This document shows positions 1 through 5,600 of a stretch of DNA of 7,981 bases, piece after piece. The DNA is from Chitinophagaceae bacterium. GTDB lineage: Bacteria > Bacteroidota > Bacteroidia > Chitinophagales > Chitinophagaceae. The DNA lies in contig JAJTCI010000146.1 in the NCBI GenBank assembly GCA_021323155.1, positions 1-7,981 on the forward strand, in the 5' to 3' direction. The stretch's first letter is position 1. Every line of letters starts with the position of its first letter. The position numbers and the translations under genes were made by a program. Under the pieces are notes generated by a model, which was not told the DNA's origin, did not search any database, and saw only the letters and a list, made by a program, of their open reading frames with translations.

Positions 1-396
1 TCAGCTTACTTATACTTGAGAATTATTGCAAATCGCTACAAATCAAGTCCCTTATTAATAGAAAAGCTGAACGATACAAATTCAACGAATATTAAATCGC
101 CCTGCAAGACAACCAGGCTTAACGTAGCAGAAGTATCTTATGCGGCACTGGACGAAATTTCGTCTCTACCGATATTCTTAATAACCCGCATTCAATTTGA
201 CGTCATCCATAATGAATGCTGGAACTTTTACGATTATTTCTATAATAACAAGAATAAGAAGGAGTTCCAAAGAATGGTCCGCGACTGGTATTCGAAAGAA
301 AAGAATAACTACAAACCAAAAACCATTTCAAAGAAAAAGCAGACCGATTGCCAGCGGAAATACAAGATCACAAAATACTGGGACTGGAAACGGTAA
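1..396 (+). CDS. Hypothetical protein, 3' end only (5' cut by window edge)
   Basis: The frame is open from the first base of the window to a TAA at 394-396, giving at least 131 residues with no need for an internal start, so this is probably the C-terminal part of a longer gene. A TTG at 16 and later ATGs exist but nothing favours them as starts. I do not recognise the family. The visible protein starts with residues SAYLYLRIIANRYKSS, has a central hydrophobic patch near residues 51-62 (SLPIFLITRIQF) and an aromatic stretch with WNFYDYFYNN, then ends in a very basic tail rich in Lys, Asn and Tyr that finishes KYWDWKR. No lipobox, transmembrane run or catalytic motif is evident. The region is clearly more AT-rich than the rest of the window, which could mean transfer from elsewhere or simply a poorly constrained gene. 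The next gene starts 55 bp downstream on the same strand, so co-transcription is possible but unsupported. Confidence 0.55.
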   Translation, partial: SAYLYLRIIANRYKSSPLLIEKLNDTNSTNIKSPCKTTRLNVAEVSYAALDEISSLPIFLITRIQFDVIHNECWNFYDYFYNNKNKKEFQRMVRDWYSKEKNNYKPKTISKKKQTDCQRKYKITKYWDWKR

Positions 397-451
397 TCCT
401 TCGCGCGTATTTCAAGCCCGTTTGTTACTATATTTAAGCATAGCATTTTAC

Positions 452-967
452 ATGAAAACGCGCACAAGAAACACCCTTAGCATCCTGGCAATAGTTATCG
501 CGCTTGCTTTAGCAGGTTGCTTCACCAACTCAGCAACCAAAACTTTTGTCTCCGACCAGGAACATGTCCTGGACAGCCTGCAGGAAGATAAATTAAACAG
601 GCTCTACCTGGACCATGAAACAACAAGCACCAATCAAATCGTCCTGTTGACTACCAAAACGTTTGAAATCGATTCCACCATAGAGGCCTATTCTTTAAGA
701 AAGTTTAATTCAATTGGCATCGGGCAAAAAGAGAAAAATAATGGCGTATTGATCGTATTCAGCGCTTCAATGCGGCAGGTAAGGATCGCAACCGGGATCG
801 GAACAGAAAAAGTATTGAAAGACAGCATCGCTAAAAAGATCATCGATTCTTCAATGACACCCTATTTCAAAAAAGAACAGTACTTCGAAGGACTATGGAA
901 CGGGAGCACCGCCATTATCAGCTTCCTTGAAAAACCGGAAAATAAAATAACTGGAGCCAATCGGTAA
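452..967 (+). CDS. TPM-domain lipoprotein (TLP18.3/Psb32/MOLO-1, YgcG-like)
   Basis: A 171-residue secreted lipoprotein. The start is set at ATG 452 because it gives a classical lipoprotein signal: basic MKTRTR, hydrophobic residues 8-21, then the lipobox L20-A21-G22-C23. The same frame stays open back to 197, but that upstream stretch overlaps the preceding gene and would bury the signal. Residues ~32-159 match the TPM domain in its usual order: FVSDQEHVLDS, a Leu-rich helix, TNQIVLLTTKTF, the IGIGQKEKNNGVLIVFS turn at 88-104, VRIATGIGTEKVLKDS at 110-125, and the helix with YFKKEQYFEGL at 138-148. TPM proteins are found in envelopes and thylakoids; phosphatase or photosystem-repair roles are described for some, but the bacterial function is mostly unknown. 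Unlike YgcG proteins it has no C-terminal membrane helix or Gly/Ser tail; the lipid anchor would replace it. No Shine-Dalgarno is visible and I found no convincing promoter in the 55-bp gap upstream. The family call is firm, the biological role is not. Confidence 0.88.
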   Translation: MKTRTRNTLSILAIVIALALAGCFTNSATKTFVSDQEHVLDSLQEDKLNRLYLDHETTSTNQIVLLTTKTFEIDSTIEAYSLRKFNSIGIGQKEKNNGVLIVFSASMRQVRIATGIGTEKVLKDSIAKKIIDSSMTPYFKKEQYFEGLWNGSTAIISFLEKPENKITGANR

Positions 968-992
968 AGCAACCGCCGGGGCATTTTGGCGC

Positions 993-1083
993 GCTGGACT
1001 TCCAGTCCAGCAGCGGTATTGTCTCGCTTGTAGCGAGATTCAACGAATGCACGACGGTTGTGCGGGACTTACCAGTCCCACAC
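993..1083. repeat. REP-like cluster of four short hairpins
   Basis: Four inverted repeats lie back to back. Hairpin 1 is GCTGGACT-TCC-AGTCCAGC (993-1011). Hairpin 2 is TCTCGCT-TGT-AGCGAGA (1022-1038). Hairpin 3 is GCACGA-CGG-TTGTGC with one G-T pair (1049-1063). Hairpin 4 is GGGACT-TACC-AGTCCC (1064-1079) and can be extended by GTG/CAC (1060-1062 with 1081-1083) across one mismatch, so hairpins 3 and 4 compete for bases 1060-1063. The cores of hairpins 1 and 4 differ by only one inserted A, giving an A-B-C-A' layout. This resembles REP/BIME elements, which in other bacteria are mobilised by Y1-family (RAYT) transposases; no transposase is present here. As RNA, the cluster could stabilise or end the transcript of the lipoprotein gene that stops 25 bp upstream, but it lacks a following T run. 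Confidence 0.7.
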
Positions 1084-1191
1084 CGAACATGCAACTTTTA
1101 TCCAGGGCATTAGCATGCCGCGAAAACCAAACAACTTCACCTGCCCACAACAAGTCGCTTTCAGGGATCTTTCCGTGAAATCCTTCGCGAT

Positions 1192-1268
1192 CCTGCACCC
1201 TGCACACTGCAACTTGTAATCCATTACCAGCACCCGACTACCTGTTACCTGCACCCTGCAACTTGCAA
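1192..1268. repeat. Degenerate 7-bp tandem array, consensus near CCTGCAM, 11 units
   Basis: The stretch divides without any gap into eleven 7-bp units: CCTGCAC, CCTGCAC, ACTGCAA, CTTGTAA, TCCATTA, CCAGCAC, CCGACTA, CCTGTTA, CCTGCAC, CCTGCAA, CTTGCAA. The ends are well conserved and the middle has decayed, yet the register is kept. It ends 35 bp before the DinB start codon and so probably lies in or near that gene's promoter or 5' leader. The rest of the 968-1303 spacer, other than this array and the hairpin cluster, shows nothing I can name. Confidence 0.75.
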
Positions 1269-1303
1269 CCCGTTTCCTATCTTTATCCTCCTACCCAACC
1301 GCC

Positions 1304-1801
1304 ATGAACAACACCATCCTCACACAGTTCATTTCGGAATTTGACGCCGAAATACCCTCCACCCGCAAATGCGTGGAAAGGATCCCGGAAAAACTATTCG
1401 AATGGAAACCGCATGAAACGTCTATGACCCTCGGTTACCTCACCTTACTGGTAGTTGAAATTCCCCGGTGGATCACTATTATGATCAGGACCCGCGAGAT
1501 CGACTTCCAGACCTTCGAACCCTTCCAGGGAAAGACCACCGCCGAAATGGTGAAACGTTTTGAAGAAAACCTGGTAGACACGAAGCAAGCCCTCCGCGAA
1601 CTCACCATGGAAGACCTTCCCAAACCCTTTGTGCTGAAGAACGGTGAGCAGGTACTGATCAATTCGCCTTTAGTTGAGAACATCAGCTCGACGCTGAATC
1701 ACTGGGTCCACCACCGCGGGCAACTGACCGTCTATATGCGGTTGAATGAGATCCTGGTGCCGTCGATCTATGGACCGTCGGCAGATGAAAAGACTTTTTA
1801 A
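1304..1801 (+). CDS. DinB-family protein with an apparently missing metal ligand
   Basis: A 165-residue protein of the DinB/YfiT-like four-helix-bundle superfamily, a usual length for the family. Such proteins are cytoplasmic and usually bind Zn or Ni through three histidines; characterised members are thiol (for example bacillithiol) transferases or damage-induced proteins of unknown activity. Recognisable pieces are the first helix with TRKCVERIPEKLFEWKPHETS (20-40), the segment MTLGYLTLLVVEIPRW (41-56), NGEQV at 113-117, and the signature NHWVHHRGQLTVYMRLN at 132-148, followed by VPSIYGPSADE. His133 and His137 supply the usual H-x3-H pair. The first ligand normally sits where relatives read roughly LATHVAELP; here that position is Leu49. 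Metal binding may therefore be altered or lost. Start ATG 1304 gives the usual short N-terminus; there is no Shine-Dalgarno, as is normal in Bacteroidota. TATCTTTA at 1278-1285 resembles the -7 box TAnnTTTG, but no -33 TTTG is well spaced. The next gene follows after 53 bp. Confidence 0.9.
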   Translation: MNNTILTQFISEFDAEIPSTRKCVERIPEKLFEWKPHETSMTLGYLTLLVVEIPRWITIMIRTREIDFQTFEPFQGKTTAEMVKRFEENLVDTKQALRELTMEDLPKPFVLKNGEQVLINSPLVENISSTLNHWVHHRGQLTVYMRLNEILVPSIYGPSADEKTF

Positions 1802-1854
1802 GTTATTCACACAGCGAGTTGCCTTTTGCATTTCGCTAACTGAACCATACCGGA

Positions 1855-2295
1855 ATGAAAAAGAAACTTACCATTATTGTTATCTCTTTTATCTTCCTCG
1901 TCATAGCCGGTGTGCTCTTCAAATATTGTTCATTCTTCGGCGCTTTCGCGCCCGCTAAAGTCGTCAGCTGCCACATCATCCATCCCGATGACCGGCCACC
2001 AGAGCCACCGGCTAAGATCTGGTTCAACAGGGAAGGAAAATATTGGTGGAACGAGGAGCATGTAAATATCCCTTTCATCCACGAACGTTTTTCAAGGCGA
2101 TCAATCGATACCACGGGCAGGCTGCCGCGGAGTTTTGGCACGGAGAAATTCAAGACCTGTCCGCTCACCTTTCAAAACGACCAATGGTATTTCTTCACCA
2201 TCAGCGACCCACAGATCGTGGGTGTATTCTTTCATATCGATAAAGAAGGTAACACGCGGTACTATAGAATGGAGAGTGGAGTGTCGCCGATTTAA
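1855..2295 (+). CDS. Hypothetical secreted or membrane-anchored protein, 146 aa
   Basis: I do not recognise the family. The protein begins MKKK and has a strong hydrophobic run at residues 5-22, either a signal anchor or a signal peptide; a possible cleavage motif is AFA-PA at 30-34. Cys25 is not in a lipobox context. The remaining ~110 residues are soluble-looking, with a Pro-rich turn (PDDRPPEPPAK, 44-54), an aromatic strand KIWFNREGKYWW (54-65), and late strands NDQWYFFTISD (108-118) and QIVGVFFHIDKEG (120-132), which suggests a small beta-rich domain outside the cytoplasm. Cys39 and Cys102 could form a disulfide there. It starts 53 bp after the DinB gene on the same strand with no terminator between them, so the two may be co-transcribed; that is the only functional hint. 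The start is chosen because it gives the N-terminal signal. A 110-codon antisense frame overlaps it but lacks protein-like features. Confidence 0.75.
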   Translation: MKKKLTIIVISFIFLVIAGVLFKYCSFFGAFAPAKVVSCHIIHPDDRPPEPPAKIWFNREGKYWWNEEHVNIPFIHERFSRRSIDTTGRLPRSFGTEKFKTCPLTFQNDQWYFFTISDPQIVGVFFHIDKEGNTRYYRMESGVSPI

Positions 2296-2322
2296 GTTCC
2301 CGTGGCACCTTTCTAAGCATTG

Positions 2323-2366
2323 GAAATAAGAAATAAGAAACAAAGAATAAGAAATAAGAAAATAAG
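2323..2366. repeat. 7-bp tandem array, unit GAAATAA, six units
   Basis: The units read GAAATAA, GAAATAA, GAAACAA, AGAATAA, GAAATAA and GAAAATAA (the last with one extra A), followed by G. The tract begins 28 bp after the stop of the 146-residue gene and is nearly pure purine plus T on the plus strand. It has no coding potential and is prone to replication slippage. Confidence 0.85.
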
Positions 2367-2390
2367 GGCACGTTTCCAAAATCAACATCA

Positions 2391-2419
2391 AATCCGCGTC
2401 AATCCGTCCAATCCGCTTC
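2391..2419. repeat. Short tandem repeat, unit near AATCCGCKTC, three units
   Basis: Three consecutive units, AATCCGCGTC (2391-2400), AATCCGTCC (2401-2409) and AATCCGCTTC (2410-2419), with a period of about 10 bp, followed by ATCC. No role is evident. It sits between the 7-bp array and the near-palindrome at 2423. Confidence 0.7.
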
Positions 2420-2422
2420 ATC

Positions 2423-2442
2423 CCTGCCTACCGGCAGGCAGG
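2423..2442. repeat. 20-bp near-palindrome CCTGCCT-ACCGGC-AGGCAGG
   Basis: Seven-base arms CCTGCCT (2423-2429) and AGGCAGG (2436-2442) enclose ACCGGC, whose central CCGG continues the symmetry; only one pair (A2430/C2435) breaks it. It could form a hairpin in either transcript or be a site for a dimeric protein. No T run follows on either strand, so an intrinsic terminator is unlikely. Confidence 0.7.
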
Positions 2443-2456
2443 CGTGTTCCCCATCT

Positions 2457-2509
2457 TCTCTGCGTAGCAGAGATTCATCGGCGTTCCCATCCTCTCTACG
2501 CAGCAGAGA
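2457..2509. repeat. Two 17-bp hairpin-like direct repeats
   Basis: TCTCTGC-GTA-GCAGAGA (2457-2473) is a perfect 7-3-7 inverted repeat. A second copy, TCTCTACGCAGCAGAGA (2493-2509), matches it at 15 of 17 positions, 36 bp further on, with one mismatch in its own stem. The first copy has the same 7-3-7 layout and the same following TTCA-W-CG as the hairpin at 1022-1045 in the other spacer, so they look like members of one element family. Confidence 0.7.
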
Positions 2510-2540
2510 AAACAAAAAGAGGCGAATCACTTCGCCTCTT
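2508..2540 (-). terminator. Intrinsic terminator of sprA
   Basis: On the minus strand the sequence reads AAGAGGCGAA-GTGA-TTCGCCTCTT and then continues TTTGTTTTC: a perfect 10-bp stem, a 4-base loop and a T-rich tail. The stem occupies 2517-2540, with the U tract templated by 2508-2518. It lies 73 bp beyond the sprA stop codon, as expected for the end of that transcript. On the plus strand the same stem is followed only by CAATCC, so it would be a poor terminator for the convergent genes. Confidence 0.88.
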
Positions 2541-2582
2541 CAATCCTATCTATGTAATCTATTTCGATTTACGTGCTCCCTC

Positions 2583-2610
2583 ATTCACCATTCACAATTG
2601 ACGATTCACC
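2583..2610. repeat. 7-bp tandem array, unit ATTCACM, four units
   Basis: Four gapless 7-bp units, ATTCACC, ATTCACA, ATTGACG and ATTCACC, end three bases before the sprA stop codon (2614-2616). They would be transcribed as the very start of the sprA 3' untranslated region. The unit sequence is unrelated to the GAAATAA array in the same spacer, but the period is the same. Confidence 0.65.
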
Positions 2611-2613
2611 AAA

Positions 2614-5600
2614 CTACTGCGCTAACGCTATCCTTAGCTGCAACCCTGCCCGCGTATTCACCATCGGTGCCGAAGTAGACACGTACGGCGTCACCCTTCG
2701 CTGGTCAAAGAACAATTTCAGGTTGATGCGGTTATTCAGCACGTAATCGATCGAAGGCTGTATCGTCACCACTTTCTGACCGCCCGTACTGTAAGCGTTC
2801 GCCTGGTCAAGGCGACTATTGCTCTGCGCGTCATCACGCATCGCGAGGTCGAGGCGGAAATTGATATCGTTCTCCAAAGGCTTGCCTTTATTGATCAGTT
2901 TCTCCAGGAAGTTCGGCAGGTTCAGGCCACGCCTCCTCCAGCTGAAACCAAAGGTCCACTCGGTGGAGTTGAGTTCACTCAGCTGGTAATCGATCAGGCT
3001 CAGGCTCAGCTGGCGACTCTTCTTATATTCCGCGCGCACGTTCAGCTGGCTGGTAGTTGTGATGTCCACGCCGATCAACGGCTGGAATTGCTCCTGTATC
3101 GTGATGTTCGGCACCAGGAAGTAAGGCACGTAGTTGCCACTCACCGGGTCGACGAATCCAGGCGCCGCGTAATAGAACGGGTCCTGGAACAACAACGCGC
3201 TGGTGTAACTGTTCATGCTCAGGTTACCGGTGTAACCGTGCGTGATGCTGATGGTGCTGAAACTTTTCGCGAGCGCGGGTATACGACTCAATCCTGTATA
3301 CGTAAGCTTCCAGTTAGGGCGCGGCAATATGCTGCGGAACGGGTTGCTCTTCACGTTCGGGTTGGATTGCTTCAGCAACGCTACATCGTACGGGCTCTTG
3401 CCCGTGTATGCGGCAATGAACGCAGGGATCAATACGTCCTGCGAATAACGGTTGTATCCTTTGGCGAAGCCATCCGCTTCCACTTGCCTCCCTGAATTCA
3501 CCCAGTACTGGTTCTGCTCGGCTACGCGCTTCGAAACATCCAGGCGGTAGTTCTCAAAATTCTTAAAGGTCTCCGACACTTCGTTCGGCTTGAACTTCTT
3601 GAACAGCGTATTGAACGCGATATAACTCACGTTAAATCCACCCGCGGATAAAGGACTCAGGTGACGGAAGGTATCGAGCGTAACCGACTGCGACTTGTTC
3701 TTGAACAACTCGGAATAATCTTTATTGAAACTCTTCTCCAGGTTCAGGTCCACCATGAACTCACGCAAAGGCTCTAGCTGCGCGGTGAACGTCAGTCGCT
3801 GGTCGTATTGCTGGCGGAACAGGAAGTTGAACTCACTGCTGCGCGTGATGAGGCCTTTCGCCGCCTGTTGGCTCAACCACGCGGTGTCAGGTTGCTTACC
3901 GAACACATAGTCAAGGCCGGGCGCCATGCTGTTCCAGTTCTGTCCAAGGAAGCGCGTGCTGTCCATATAACCCGGCAGGCGGCTCCTGAAATTCTCGGAG
4001 TAATTCGCCGACACGCGTCTCACCATCGTGAAGAACTTACCCGTGCCTCTCATAAACGGACTCATCTCTACAGGCCTGTTGGCTTTGGCGATCTTCGCCG
4101 CGCGCCTTTGAGCCCTCCAGCGGTCCAACGCGTCTTTCTTCGCCTTGCCCGACAACCCTTTCGTTGCATCGCTGCGACTCGGAAGCTTTGTTTCATTATC
4201 CACGTCGGGTGTTACTTTACCCGGGTTCTTGACGTCCGTGCCTTTTTGCTTTGGCTGCACCGGGTTATCCAATGCACGCAGCCATCTTGATTTCTGGTAC
4301 AGCCGCGTAAAGTCAAACTCACCATTGATCGAATGCTCCTGGCTGTTCTCGATCGTATTACCCAGGTCGATTGCAAGGCGGCTCGCACCGATCCAGTTGT
4401 AGGTTGTAGTGTAACTATACCGCGCCGTCACCCAATCAGTGAGCGGGAGTTTACCTAACGGTAATGTATAGGCTGCTACAGCGCGCTGGCTGTACAAAGT
4501 ATTCCTTCCGCCCTTCCAGAAATTCTCCTGCACCGTGTCTTTCTTTTCTCTCGTGTCGATCCTGCCATAAGGCTCATCCACCCTGGCATTGTTCACCGCG
4601 GAGAAGTCCACGTTCAGTGAACGCGTGAGGTCCCAGCGTAGGTTATAGAAACGGTCGAACGTAAAGTATTTGTCGTAAGTAGTATCCACCCTTTCGATCT
4701 TTCCGTCGGAAACGATCCTTGGAACGAACTCACCGAACTGCCTGTTGATGTCGGCACGGAAGCTGAGCAAGGTAGGATTGAGGTTGATGTTCAGGTCACG
4801 GATCAACGCCAGCCACGGTGTCTTACTGCGCAACTTCTTCAACGGCTCGATGTATTTCGGCGCCGCGTTGTAAGTATAGCCCAGGCCACCACGGTGCTTT
4901 TCAATATCATTCTTCAGGATCAGCGGGTTGGTCTGCTCGAACTTGGTATAAGAATAACTCACATCCAGGTTACTGATGCTCCATGGTCTCGTTTTTCCCT
5001 TCGGCGCTACACGCACGTTCGTGAAATTGAGCGTTGTGACCGTAGTTTCATCGATAGCCGCGCTGCGAACGGAGTCGCGTTTATTGTTAAACGTGCGCAT
5101 CTTATCCTTCAGCTTAATGTCCAGATCGTAAGGATCATACTCCGGTGTGCGTATCGTTTTATTGATGCTCGCGTAAACCGGTATCGTGATACCGGCAGCC
5201 TTCGGAAGCAATTTACCTGCGTCAAGACTTGCCGCCGCATCGAACTGCACCATGTTATCCCGCGCCCTTTCATTTACGCGCTGCTCGATGGTACCGAATC
5301 CTTTTGTATACGTATTAGCGGAAACTGTCAAAGTACCGATGTCTGCCATCTGCACATCCACCCTTCCCAATGCCGCGTAGCCACCGGACTCATCCAGACG
5401 CGACAAACGGAGTTCGTTGATCCAGACCTCACCGGACACCAGGTCTCCGACAGGATTGTTGTTTTCAAGGCCGATTAAGAAACCACGCACTTCGCCCAGG
5501 TTCGGGTTGCCATATACCGTGAATGTTTTATTACCGATCTGTTCGCGGAAAGGTGACGTTACAGAAAACAGGCTGGCATTTCGCTTCGCCTTTAACGAGA

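Noticed and set aside
421..450. Promoter for the TPM lipoprotein (TTTG 421-424 with TATATTTA 429-436)
   Set aside because: The two boxes are 4 bp apart, far too close for the Bacteroidota sigma factor; no alternative pair is convincing.
197..451. N-terminal extension of the TPM lipoprotein to an ATG at 197
   Set aside because: It overlaps the preceding gene in another frame, is low in hydrophobic pattern, rich in Arg/Ser/Thr, and would put the lipobox in the middle of the protein. ATG 452 gives a textbook lipoprotein signal.
1069..1254. 61-codon minus-strand frame in the first spacer
   Set aside because: It runs through the hairpin cluster and the 7-bp array, and its sequence is explained by those repeats.
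1263..1285. Bacteroidota promoter (-33 TTG / -7 TATCTTTA) for the DinB gene
   Set aside because: The -7-like box matches 7 of 8 bases, but the nearest TTG (1263-1265) is only 12 bp upstream instead of about 19-21, and it lies in the repeat array.
1836..2168. 110-codon minus-strand open frame over the hypothetical gene at 1855
   Set aside because: No recognisable motif; the sense frame has a signal-like N-terminus and protein-like strands, so the antisense frame is a shadow.
2457..2509. Possible start of a CRISPR array (two similar 17-mers 36 bp apart)
   Set aside because: Only two copies, with imperfect identity, too short for CRISPR repeats, and no cas genes. They fit a dispersed hairpin family.
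4894..5478. 194-codon plus-strand open frame inside sprA
   Set aside because: It is antisense to a clearly coding SprA frame, has Arg/His/Cys-rich composition typical of shadow frames, and shows no domain. The same applies to the other plus-strand frames between 2614 and 7981, such as 3808-4290 and 6751-7209.
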